The notes under the pieces were generated by a model that was given only the letters and a program-made list of their open reading frames with translations, ran no database searches and was not told the DNA's origin. A program made the translations under genes and the position numbers. A stretch of 64,000 bases of DNA, from contig CAUYUJ010014183.1 in NCBI GenBank assembly GCA_963575745.1, positions 209,501 through 273,500 on the forward strand, written 5' to 3'. The first letter of the stretch is position 1. Each line of letters begins with the position of its first letter. Shown here one piece after another: positions 22,414 through 31,928 of the stretch. Source of the stretch: Prorocentrum cordatum. Its lineage: Eukaryota > Sar > Dinophyceae > Prorocentrales > Prorocentraceae.

Positions 22414-22587
22414 TGAGGGGGTGACAGGCCCAGGAGCGGAAGCATCGAGCTGGATTCGGCGATGCATCGCCGATAGGGGCCTGCTAGCCCACCCCTCCCA
22501 GGACCGTGCGGATTCGCTATCCCAGGCCTATCGCCGATCTATCGGCAATGTACCGCCAGTTCCAGCTCGATGTTTTTCACCCCTCCC
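22414..22587. mobile_element. Foldback element F2
   Basis: Left arm GAGGGGGTGACAGGCC then GAAGCATCGAGCTGGA; right arm, inverted, TCCAGCTCGATG then TTTTTCACCCCTCC. Inside are CGATGCATCGCCGATAGG and TATCGCCGATCTATCGGC, close to the core of F1. It lies only about 220 bp from F1 copy 1. Confidence 0.55.
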
Positions 22588-24800
22588 CCCCCCCGTGAGC
22601 CTGTTCCCGCCCCCTATCGTTGCCCCTGGTGATCCTGGGGGGGGGGCCTCTGCGCGGGCGTCGTCGGAGATCTTGGCCGCCCTCACGCCGCCGCGACGAG
22701 GGGTGGGGGCGCCAAGACCCCTCGTCACCCTTGCATGCGAGGCAACATCTCAGGCAGGCGGTCGTGCTCACCTCGCAGCGCGGCGCAGTCGGAAAGCGCT
22801 GCCCACCTCATCAGAGACTGCAGCCCTATCGAGTCAGCATTCCCGCAGAGCCTGAGACTGGATGCGCTCCTGTGCAATTCACCTGTGTTCAACGGGCACG
22901 GTCGCTTTCGCTGCCGAGAGCCGAAACATGCCAACGCTTCCAGCACTGCTTCTGTCTTCGAATTCGCCGGACAACTACACCTGACCCCTCGTCTACATCC
23001 GCATGCTCCGTGAAGGCGCTTCACGATGTCGTCCGCTCCGCTCTCTTTTGGGATCTTCTGGAGTGCGCGCTCGATCTCCTCGCGGAAGGGGGTCGCGTCG
23101 TGCTCGGAGAGGATGGTGCGGGCAATCTAGCCAATCTCTGTCGATTTTGACTCTCCTTGTGGTTCCAGCTGCACTTTGATCGTTCGGCAAATGTGTTCGC
23201 GCATCCATCCATCCTCCTCCACCTATTCCTCCTCCTCTCTGCCCCCATCCTTCCTCTTCACTCCACCTTCGCGTCATTCTTCTCCCTCCTCCCTCCTTCT
23301 TCCCTCCTCCCTCTGCCCCCCTCCATCACCCCCTCCCATCTTCTTCCCTTCTCCCTCCTCTGCCCTCTCCCCTCATTCGCCCTCCTCCCGCTTGCCTGCG
23401 CCCCCCTCTTCCATCCGCACTTCCCTCCTCCTGCTGGGTAGCCTCCAACATGATGCCACTGCGTGGACCCCAAACAACGACGCTGTGTAATCCACTGGGT
23501 GCAACTTCAGAGGTGCAATCTGTGCGGTGCAACCTAATCATGCTTAGGTGCGTGCCGGAAATGGGCCTCCGCGGCTAGTGCTGTTGTTCTTGCTGTTGTG
23601 TAATCGTCGTCCTCGCTGGCGACCCACTCGCGACCCGCCCGCGACCCACCCGTGATCCACCCGCGATCCGCCCACGTTGTTTAGACGAAGTATCAACGCC
23701 TGTGGCGGGCTGATAATGCAATGTTGGAAAATTCTGCGCCTGCGGCGGGCTTCTGTAAATGTGCTGTCCGGCCTCTCAGACTGCAGGCGACACTCCTGCC
23801 CCCTCATTTTGATCCACAACTGCGGGGTCTATGATCTGATCCAGAGTCCAGGCCACGCCCCCCCCCCTTCTCATGGGTGCACTCTGCACGGTGCCACCGA
23901 TCATGTGATCCAGAGTCCAGATTCCCCTGTGATAGGTCTAAAACTCGGGGAGGCCAACTTAGTCCTGCGGGCGCAAGGCAGGCATGTGGGGTCGTTGGGC
24001 GTGTGTACGACATGTACGTGGGCATCTTATATAGTAGTGCATTTGAGCATGCCTGCATCAACGAGTTTAGAAAACAGTCGTTTCGGATATGGTAGTTTCG
24101 GGTGTGGTCGTTTCGGGTATGCCTAATAATAGTTTAGAGTGATGGAGTCGTTCGCCGAAATCGAAGTGAACCAAGCTTGACCCTGGATCGCACACGGGGT
24201 GCTATCTGTGGGGTGCCCCGCTGTTAGGGTGTAACCACCTACGGGTGCAATCTATGCAGTGCAACTCATGGGAATCCAAGCGGCGGCAACACAGAAAAGT
24301 GCGGCAAGTAGGGCCAAAGGAAAAATCCAACGGAATCCACAACGACTCATGGGATTCCACAACGCATTTCAGTGCAGGCGCTGTACTGGGAACGTTCGAA
24401 AACCTCCAGAGACGTTGTATTTAAAGGGGGGGCACGAGACCACGAGCCGTATACGCTGCCCACGCATCATGAGACGCGCGCCGCCACCTACGGCCTGCGG
24501 GGAAGAAACCTCAAGCCCTTCATCCTCCTTCTGGGTGCCGTGTGGCGCTCTCCTTCTCTGCCTGCCTCGTCCTGCTGTTCCTCCTCCCGACGTCACCGTT
24601 GCCCTCTTGTCTTCCCCTGGATTCTCCTCGCTGCGATTGGCCCTCCTTCGAAGCATCGTCAGAACATCACGTCGTTGTCATCGTCGTCCTCCACTCGGAA
24701 GGCCAGTTGACACATCGGCGGCTCTCCCGAGGGGCCCACATCCGCTCAAAACCGTTCCCCAGACCCTTCCCAGGGTCCATCCTGGCTTGTTGCTCCAGGT
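22588..24800. other. No gene seen; CT-rich block and small dispersed motifs
   Basis: CT-rich simple sequence at about 23205-23440. A 23-bp motif GGTGCAATCTGTGCGGTGCAACC and variants occur at 23512, 23876 and 24244. Open frames such as the antisense one at 22725-23024 have no recognised domain. Confidence 0.4.
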
Positions 24801-25132
24801 GGATACAACCATGGCGACGATAAGCGTCCAAGATGCCAGAAACGGGCGAAACACGCCATGAAGTTCTGCTGTTGTTTCGAGTCGTTCTTCTCAGCAGGAA
24901 GCCCTCCCGCGGAGCGGTCGCCTGTGCAGCAGCTGCGTGGCTGCGGAGGTCTTCGGCGCCAGGTCGGTCGGGGTGATGCCCCAGGCCACGGACTCCTGGG
25001 TTTCGCGCGCCGCACCCTCAGGGAGCTCACGGCCGCTGGCGGCCGAAGACAGAGCGGTTCGACAACTGTCTGGGCTATGCTGCCAAGATGAAGCCTTTTT
25101 CGCATGTTCTGCTGCAAGGAACTCGAACCGTG

Positions 25133-25137
<5 letters not shown>

Positions 25138-25166
<29 letters not shown>

Positions 25167-25250
25167 GTGTGCGTGTGCGTGTGCGCGTGCGTGTGCGTAT
25201 GCACGTGCGCGTGTGCGTGCACGTGCGCGTGTGCGTGCGCGTGTGCGTGC

Positions 25251-25285
<35 letters not shown>

Positions 25286-25370
25286 TGTGTGTGTGTGTTG
25301 TGTGTGTGTGTGTGTGGGTGTGCATGCGTGTCCGTGTGCGTGTGCGTGTGCGTGTGCGTGAACGTGGACA
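25138..25370. repeat. (CT)n then (GTGTGC)n/(GT)n microsatellite
   Basis: A pure CT run of about 25 bp is followed by about 200 bp of alternating GTGTGC, GTGC and GT. Alternating purine-pyrimidine DNA of this length can form Z-DNA. All frames stay open over it. Confidence 0.95.
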
Positions 25371-26325
25371 GCAATGCAGCGGCTCTTCATGCTTGAGCCC
25401 CAACCTGACGACATGACGGGAATCCCAATCCAAATCATCCCCTACGCGATGGCCTTCCGCGCCGCCCCCCAGAGGACAAGGCCAGCATCAACTACGCCAA
25501 CCGCCACACTCAACGCGCGGGTCCCCGACCCGGATGGATACACCACTCCTCCAGGGGCCCAGCCCATTACCGATGCTGAAGTGGTCGAATGGCCAGGGAG
25601 CATATTCCAGAGGCCACTGCCCTCTCACTGCCAGCAGACGGCTGAACACATCGCTAAGACGCACGGCCCGAATGAGCCCCAGTCCCGCGTGCTCCTCATG
25701 GTGGGGGGGGGCGTCAACGATAGTGGTAACGGTCGGAGTTCCGTGATGAGGCTCTGGAGCGCTGCGGGGAGCGGGGTGGCCATCCGCGACCCTCCGTTCC
25801 ACAAGGGTCTCGCCGCCCTCCGCGACAGGGGATAGCGTTCCTCGGCAAGGCTAGCCCAGCTGGGCCAGCCCCCCCCCCGGCCCAGCTGGGCCAGCCCCCC
25901 CGCCCCCCCCTGGGCTGGCCCAGCTGGGCCAGCCCTTCCCCGCCTGGCTGGCCCAGCTGGGCCACCGCCCAACCCCAGGCCCGGCCCAATCAAGGGTATC
26001 CCACATCTCTGTGCTAGGGGATTGGACAAAACAAACGGGTAAAATTATTCACTGCGTGGAGCTCCCCATATGTGCATCTACTCGCATGGACCTGTCCGCC
26101 GTGAATGTCTAGGCGCAAGAGCTTTCGAATATTGACGGGCTTCAGTTGTGGCGGTCTGGACATCAATCTAACTGCGAATGAATTGGAGTGTGAATGAGCC
26201 TCAGTAGTACAAGCGCGTCTCTGTGCATGAGCCTGGTGCCTCCTGGGGCCTCCTGAAACCTACTGGGGCTTCCTGGGGTCTCCAGGAGCCTCTTGGGACC
26301 TCCTGGGACCTCCTAGGAAGGTTTC
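25371..26325. other. No gene seen; GC palindrome cluster
   Basis: At 25855-25965 there are repeated CCCAGCTGGG/GGCCCAGCTGGGCC palindromes separated by C-runs. From about 26228 a CCTCCTGGGG-type simple repeat begins. No supported gene. Confidence 0.5.
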
Positions 26326-26594
26326 GTGCCCCAGGAGAGGCGCAATCTATAGCAACAGACGTACATAAAACATTGCGGATTAGAGCCACAGGAGAAGGGC
26401 AATCTATAGGAACACGCGTAAAACACCAAGGACTCGTGCCCCAGGAGAGGCCCAATATATAGGAACATGAGTAAAACATTTAGGATTGTGTACACAGGAG
26501 AAGGACCATCTATAGAAACATACGTAGAACATCAAAGAATCGTGCTCCAGGTGAGGCCCAATCGATAGGAGCATACGTAAAACACATGGGATTG
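26326..26594. repeat. 54-bp minisatellite, five copies
   Basis: Units begin near 26326, 26383, 26436, 26488 and 26542. The unit contains GTGCCCCAGGAGAGGC, CAATCTATAGGAACA and ACGTAAAACA. It alternates two subtypes, (C)GTGCCCC and GAGCCACA/GTGTACACA. Confidence 0.8.
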
Positions 26595-26870
26595 GAGCCA
26601 CTCCTGTTGCCTTCTGAGGCCTCCTGCTCCTGGGGCCTCTCGGGGCCTCCTGTTGCCTTCCGAGGCCTCCTGGCGCTTCCTGTTGCCTCCTGGGGCCTCC
26701 TGTGGTTTCCTGAGGCCTTCTGGAGCTTCCTGGGGCCTCCTGGAGCCTCTTGGGACATCCTGTGGCCTCTTGAGTCTTTCTGTGGCCTCCTGATGCCTCC
26801 TGGGACCTCATGTGGTCTCCTGGGGCCTCCTGGAGCCTGTTGGAGCCTCCTGTGGCATCCTGAGAAGAAT
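26595..26870. repeat. (TCCTGGGGCC)n degenerate short tandem repeat
   Basis: A run of CCTCCTG, CCTCCTGGGG and related units. It encodes artefactual Gly/Pro/Gln repeats on the minus strand. Confidence 0.85.
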
Positions 26871-26875
26871 CTGCG

Positions 26876-27735
26876 CCCACGAGCCTGGCCACCAAAACAA
26901 GCAAACCGATCGAGACATCCTCAAAATCTGGCCCACCTGGGGGGTGAAAATGAGCGCCTCGCTCGAGACATCCTCCAAATCTGCTCCGAAAGCGAAGGAT
27001 GTTGAGCCCAGAAACAAGCAAACCGCCTGAGACATCCCCACAAAATGGCCGCGAACGAGCCCGTGCAACCACCCCTGGCGGCTCCCCTTAGGGCCACGAG
27101 CCTGGCCACCAAAACAAGCAAACCGATCGAGACATCCTCAAAATCTGGCCCACCTGGGGGGTGAAAATGAGCGCCTCGCTCGAGACATCCTCCAAATCTG
27201 CTCCGAAAGCGAAGGATGTTGGCCCAGAAACAAGCAAACCGCCTGAGACATCCCCACAAAATGGCCGCGAACGAGCCCGTGCAACCACCCCTGGCGGCTC
27301 CCCTTAGGGCCACGAGCCTGGCCACCAAAACAAGCAAACCGATCGAGACATCCTCAAAATCTGGCCCACCTGGGGGGTGAAAATGAGCGCCTCGCTCGAG
27401 ACATCCTCCAAATCTGCTCCGAAAGCGAAGGATGTTGGGCCCAGAAACAAGCAAACCGCCTGAGACATCCCCACAAAATGGCCGCGAACGAGCCCGTGCA
27501 ACCACCCCTGGCGGCTCCCCTTAGGGGTGCTGAAACCAGCGCCCCGCCTGAGACATCCTCACAATCTGCTCTCCAAGCGAAGGATGTTGGGCCCAGAAAC
27601 AAGCAAACCGCCTGAGACATCCCCACAAAATGGCCGCGAACGAGCCCGTGCAACCACCCCTGGCGGCTCCCCTTAGGGGTGCTGAAACCAGCGCCCCGCC
27701 TGAGACATCCTCACAATCTGCTCTCCAAGCGAAGT
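26876..27735. repeat. 216-bp tandem array
   Basis: Three full units start near 26878, 27095 and 27311 (CACGAGCCTGGCCACC), nearly identical. Two shorter, deleted units follow to 27735, starting GGTGCTGAAACCAGCGCC. Internal sub-blocks GAGACATCCTCAAAATCTG, GAGACATCCTCCAAATCTG and GAGACATCCCCACAAAATGG show that the unit grew from an older repeat of about 72 bp. Confidence 0.95.
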
Positions 27736-27960
27736 CTGAGTATGACTAATACTGTGTATGAGTAAGTCTGGGTATGAGTGAGTCTGTGTATGAGTACGTC
27801 TGGGTGTGAGTAAGTCTGTGTATGAGTAAGTCTGTGTATGAGTATGTCTGAGTGTGAGTAAGTCTGAGTATGAGTAGGTCTGAGTATGAGTAAGTCTGAG
27901 TATGAGTAAGTCTGTGTATGAGTAAGTCTGAGTATGAGCAAGTCTGAGTATGAGTAAGTC
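27735..27960. repeat. 16-bp minisatellite (GAGTATGAGTAAGTCT)
   Basis: About 14 variant copies; substitutions alternate between GTCTGTGTAT and GTCTGAGTAT. It follows the 216-bp array directly. Confidence 0.9.
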
Positions 27961-28299
27961 CAACAGGAGGGGAGGAGGAAAGAGGAGGAGGGAGAGGGAG
28001 TAGGAAGCGTCCAAGTAATAACAAGAACCCCATCTTAGGATATGGGGAAAAACACATGCCCTCTCGTGTCCTTCGACGTTTTGGCTCGCGTCGTCAAGTC
28101 TTGATTGATTTTGTGCCAGTATTCTTTCTGCAAACAGCTGCTGGCTTTTCGAACTGACGCCGATTGGCGGCATGCCGATGGGACCTCAGAAGCGCTCCAT
28201 CTTGACATTGCTGACTAGGAACAGTACCGGGGCCGAGCCGGAGGGGAAGCCGTTGGCGCCCAAGATCGCCAAGACAGGCAGGCCAAAGGCCGAGAACCA

Positions 28300-28765
28300 A
28301 AGCCTGGCCGACAGCCAAACCAATCAACGCCGCTGGCCTGTTCGTCCGCCCTGAACACGCCTGGAAGTTTCAGCCTCTCGCTACGGAGGCAGGGGCTTGT
28401 GCGCACTACAAAACTTGGGAGGTTCGGCCTACAGTTTGCAAGTGCCGGACCAGAGGGCAGGACATCTACATCCTGCAAAAAGGTTTCGTGGATGATGATG
28501 AGACAGAGGAGGTTTGGATTGCCACTGTCAAATGCAAGTGGGTCGAATGCCGCCGAATCACATCTCCCAGTGATCTCACAGAGAACTACGACAAAACCAT
28601 GACCGACGTCGACACCCTCGAGAAGCTATTCGGCCTGCATCTCAAGGACCCCGAGAAGTTCCCCGAGATCTTCGCGTGGGTCGTCGAGAAGAACGAGACG
28701 CTCGACCCGCCGCTATACCTTCCCTTCAATAAGCAGCGGGCTGAGGGCCCATCAAATAGAGCAGG
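28300..28765 (+). CDS. DNA methyltransferase gene, exon 1 (start uncertain)
   Basis: A protein-like frame runs into 28488 from about 28300 without a convincing methionine. It includes a cysteine pair 'VCKC', then 'DIYILQKGFVDDDETEEVW', 'KCKWVECRRI' and 'LHLKDPEKFPEIFAWVV'. It ends in 'PPLYLPFNKQ' before a long GGA repeat that I read as the start of intron 1. The segment has no domain I recognise. I attach it to the downstream methyltransferase because it is on the same strand, is spaced by introns that end in pyrimidine tract plus AG, and has the same codon style. A separate short gene is possible. The exact donor site cannot be fixed by eye. Confidence 0.5.
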
Positions 28766-29064
28766 GAGCGGAGGAGGAGGAGGAGGAGGAGGAGGAGGTG
28801 GTGGAGGAGGAGGAGGAAGAGAAGGAGGCGGAGGAGGAGGAGGAGGAAGAGAAGGAGGCGGAGGAGGAGGAGGAGGAGGAGGAGGCGTCCTGGGGCCCGT
28901 CCTGGGGTCCTGGGGCCTGCTGTGGCCCATGCCCTTGCCTCCTTCCTTCTTCTTCTCATGCTAACCCCTCTGCCTCTGCTCCTGGTCCCTCCTCCCCCTC
29001 CTCGCTCGCTCCTCCCCTCCCTCCCACTTCCATTGTTCCTCCGCCCTCTCCTTTTGACCCGCAG
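28766..29064 (+). other. Predicted intron 1 of the methyltransferase gene
   Basis: It begins with about 115 bp of (GGA)n (28770-28885) and then turns CT-rich for about 130 bp up to a ...TTTTGACCCGCAG acceptor at 29064. The next base is G. The purine-rich half followed by a pyrimidine-rich half could fold back on itself in the transcript. Confidence 0.5.
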
Positions 29065-29376
29065 GGCTGGGTGGTCATCGGCGACCCCGATGTCCTGAAG
29101 CCGTGTCCCTCTGGATTCGTCTTCAAGGAACCTTCGAGCTCAATAGCCTGGATGCCCGCAGTGTCTCGCGAGGAGCCGAGTGGCGAAACCGACGACTCGA
29201 ACGGCGACGACCACAAGCCGAGCGACAAGACGAAGGATGAGCCGAAGGACAAGGTTGAGATCGAGCCTGAGGCCGATGAGGACGTCGGTGTGCAAGCGGC
29301 CTCCGACGGGTCCGACGACGACGAGGGCTCTCTGGACTTCAGTCTCTCCAGCTGCAGCTCCTACCCTGACGGTCTG
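29065..29376 (+). CDS. DNA methyltransferase gene, exon 2 (acidic linker)
   Basis: The frame starts 'GWVVIGDPDVLKPCPSGF' immediately after the acceptor and becomes a highly charged Asp/Glu/Lys/Ser stretch (residues about 35-100), probably a disordered linker. The phase is 0 at its start. A GA-type donor at 29377, in phase 0, would join correctly to the next exon. GA-AG introns are known in dinoflagellates, but this site is inferred; the open frame actually continues to 29457. Confidence 0.5.
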
Positions 29377-29629
29377 GAGGGGAAATCAATTTACCTCTTA
29401 TCATCCCAAGGGCCGTCGTCATCCCCTCCCTTCCACTCCCATCCAAAGGACCCCTAGACCCCAGGCCCCCAGGCCCCAGGAACCCAGGACGCCTCCACCT
29501 CCTCCTGCTCCTCCTCCTCCTCCTCGTCCTCCTCCTTCTCCTCCTCCCCCTCCTCCTCCTCCTCCTCCTCCTCCTCCTCCTCCTGCTCCTCGTCCTCCCC
29601 TTTTCCTTTGTTTGCTTGTTCCTTCACAG
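29377..29629 (+). other. Predicted intron 2 of the methyltransferase gene
   Basis: It contains a (CTC)n array at about 29494-29588 and ends ...TTGTTCCTTCACAG at 29629, a strong pyrimidine tract and AG acceptor. The reading frame changes across it, which requires splicing or a frameshift. Confidence 0.55.
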
Positions 29630-31135
29630 GCCGGTGATCAAGCAGCTGGCGAGCTGGACGAGACGCAGCCTAACCTCACCGAGCCCACGGTGCAGAATCG
29701 CAGACCTATCGTGAACAGCCTGCGCGAGGACTACATGTGGGCCGAGCACAACCTGAGTGCGATCCAGGACAATCTACACGAGTCGACTGACAAGCAGGTT
29801 CATTGGGCGCTCCCAAGCGGCCCCGTCCTAGGGCCGAGTGGGTTGTCAGCAGCAGAACTCTACAAGCGCGCCGTCGAGGGCAAGACCATGTCGTTCGCCT
29901 ACGCAGGGATAGACGCGCCAGGCTGCAGTGTGATCATGTCGGTTGAGGCCGCGAACGTTCGTCTTGATGGGATCAGTACATGTCGCAAGCCCGCTTGCTG
30001 CTGGGCCATCGAGAATGATAAGGAGTGCCAGCGGGAGTTGAAGTTACATCCGTCTAACATCATGGAGTTGTACGGCGACTTGGACGACTTCTGGACCGAT
30101 GAGATCCGACGCGAGCTGACGAATATGAAGGCGGCGGGGGAGGACATCAGCCTGGACGATTTGGTTCCGCTCGTCCAGTGTGGGGTGGCAGTGAACATCA
30201 AGCAGCAGGACCTGCGCAGCAGCGACACGAGGAGGCTGGTTACTACAGACGTTCACGTTGCCGGAATCTCGTGCCGCCCTTTGGCCGCCATCGGTGCGCA
30301 TGCTGGCGAAACTTCTGCAATCATCTGGATTCTCAACATCAAGGTCCTCATCGTTGAGCAGTCGGACTTGTTCGATGGGGCCATCTTGCAGAAACTGTTC
30401 GGAAGCAAATACATCTGGCAACCGATGGTCCTCGATGGGCCGGACTTTGGGCATCCTGTGCGGAGGAGCAGATTTTACGGAATTGGGCATCACAGAGAGA
30501 AGGTTGGACAAGCTATTGCTTCTGTGGCCAACATCATGCCAGCGTTCTACCGCGAGCTCGGCAAAAACTTCACCTTCCATGACTTCATGATTGTCCCGGC
30601 GGGCTCGGACGAAGCAAGGTCAGAGCTGGACTGGGCTCGCAATCGCAAGAAGAATGTGGCCAACACACGCCCCATCCAGCAGCTCCTTGCGCAGCCCCCT
30701 CCATTCGAGGAGACGCTGACGGATGCCGAGAAGAAGATCTTGAATGACTACGGGCAGGCGTATCCTCCCAACATGGTCTGCAGCCTAAATCAAAGGCCAG
30801 AACACAATCGCGGGATGCAGAACAATGGGCAGGTGATGTACACGATCATCCGTAACCCCTCGATCGATTTCAACACCTCGAAAAGGTATCGCCGCTGGCT
30901 CTTCCCAACCGAGTCGATGATCGCGCAGGGCCTGCCTGTCCTGTCGTGGATGACAAGTCCTAGTGGGTCTGCAAACAGGATTGCGACCTCCTACTCCGTG
31001 GGGACCATGATGACCCGCAACCGCCAGAGCGTCAAGCATCAGATTGGGAACACCATGCAGGTGATGGTCATCGGCAGCGCCATTACGTACGCCTTCCTCT
31101 TCACCGACTGGGAGACGCCCACCTTGACTCTCTGA
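29630..31135 (+). CDS. Divergent C5-cytosine DNA methyltransferase, exon 3 (catalytic domain)
   Basis: A 501-codon stretch covers a whole C5-MTase fold. Motif I is 'SFAYAGIDAPG' (about 29889-29925). A motif II-like 'CWAIENDKECQREL' follows. Motif IV is 'VAGISCRPLAAIG' (about 30257-30295), with the cysteine nucleophile but Ser in place of the usual Pro. Motif VI is 'VEQSD' (about 30355), where ENV is usual; the glutamate is kept. Motif VIII is 'GHPVRRSRFYGIG', with the R-x-R pair (about 30452-30488). Motif X is 'HQIGNTMQVMVIGSA' (about 31037-31080). Such enzymes transfer a methyl group from S-adenosylmethionine to cytosine C5. The target-recognition part is the 200 residues between VIII and X. 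Stop TGA at 31133-31135. Changes in IV and VI leave activity uncertain. Dinoflagellate retroelements are known to have captured DNA methyltransferases, but no RT adjoins this one. Confidence 0.75.
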   Translation, partial: AGDQAAGELDETQPNLTEPTVQNRRPIVNSLREDYMWAEHNLSAIQDNLHESTDKQVHWALPSGPVLGPSGLSAAELYKRAVEGKTMSFAYAGIDAPGCSVIMSVEAANVRLDGISTCRKPACCWAIENDKECQRELKLHPSNIMELYGDLDDFWTDEIRRELTNMKAAGEDISLDDLVPLVQCGVAVNIKQQDLRSSDTRRLVTTDVHVAGISCRPLAAIGAHAGETSAIIWILNIKVLIVEQSDLFDGAILQKLFGSKYIWQPMVLDGPDFGHPVRRSRFYGIGHHREKVGQAIASVANIMPAFYRELGKNFTFHDFMIVPAGSDEARSELDWARNRKKNVANTRPIQQLLAQPPPFEETLTDAEKKILNDYGQAYPPNMVCSLNQRPEHNRGMQNNGQVMYTIIRNPSIDFNTSKRYRRWLFPTESMIAQGLPVLSWMTSPSGSANRIATSYSVGTMMTRNRQSVKHQIGNTMQVMVIGSAITYAFLFTDWETPTLTL

Positions 31136-31928
31136 GTCTGAACGGCAGCACGGTTGGCTTCGCTGTTCCACTGTTCCTCAGCTCCTCCTCCTCCATCCCT
31201 CGCCTCATTCTTATCCTCCTCCCCACCCTCCTCCTCCTCCTCCTCCTCCTCCTCCTCCATCTCCTCCTTCTCCTCCTCGTCCTCCTCGCAGAGGGATGCT
31301 GGGTGACAGGTAGGAAGAGGACACGAGTGTGGGAGTAGGGCACGGGCACTGCACTGCAAATTTAAACGTGGCCATTTTGGCCTTAGCTATCGTTCCAAAC
31401 CACCAGTGTTTGATTCGGTCTTTCCCTAAGTAGTTAGATTTCAGGCACACGAACCTGTGTGGGAGATGCAAGGAATTTGGCCGAGTACAGGGCGCGCGGT
31501 GCTAAAGCTCCCGCGGGTGCTCGCTATACGAGCGTTGTCGGATCTAGTTCTCCAATGCTCCGCCCGCCCGCTCGTTGCAAGGTCCAGGTGGGGCAACCAC
31601 CTTCGAGCGCATGAGCGCCTGCGTCGAGCAGAGATCGTCATTGCCAGCCGCAGCCATGGCGTCCAGCGTCCAAGGATTATGAGTGAAACTATCCTCCCTC
31701 TTCCCCTCTTCCCCTGTCCTCCTCGCCCTACGGTTCCGTCAATTGCTGAACTCGACTCGCTCGACTCGAACAGACTGTTCAGGGTCACACAGGCTCGGGG
31801 TTCCGTAGCAAGCTCTTCGGTTCCGATCCGACCTGGTAACGCCAGGTGCTTCAGAGGTCTAGCCCACATCCTTGGGCCTCCCTTACATATAATTTTGGCC
31901 CCGTTCGGTCTGGGCCAACTTCGCAACC
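31136..31928. other. Intergenic spacer with CTC repeat and SL-like string
   Basis: A (CTC)n block lies at about 31181-31290. At 31366-31386 is ACGTGGCCATTTTGGCCTTAG, which resembles the dinoflagellate spliced-leader exon at 16 of 21 positions. The remaining sequence has no recognised feature and presumably includes the upstream region of the next gene. Confidence 0.4.

Noticed and set aside
24746-25438. His/Thr-repeat ORFs resembling antigen repeats
   Set aside because: Produced by the (GTGTGC)n microsatellite read in reverse.
26404-27072. Minus-strand ORFs over the 216-bp array, with tryptophan/phenylalanine-rich text
   Set aside because: The same text recurs with each tandem unit and in other frames; it is a repeat artefact.
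28586-28930. Poly-proline minus-strand ORF
   Set aside because: Antisense reading of the GGA array in the methyltransferase intron.
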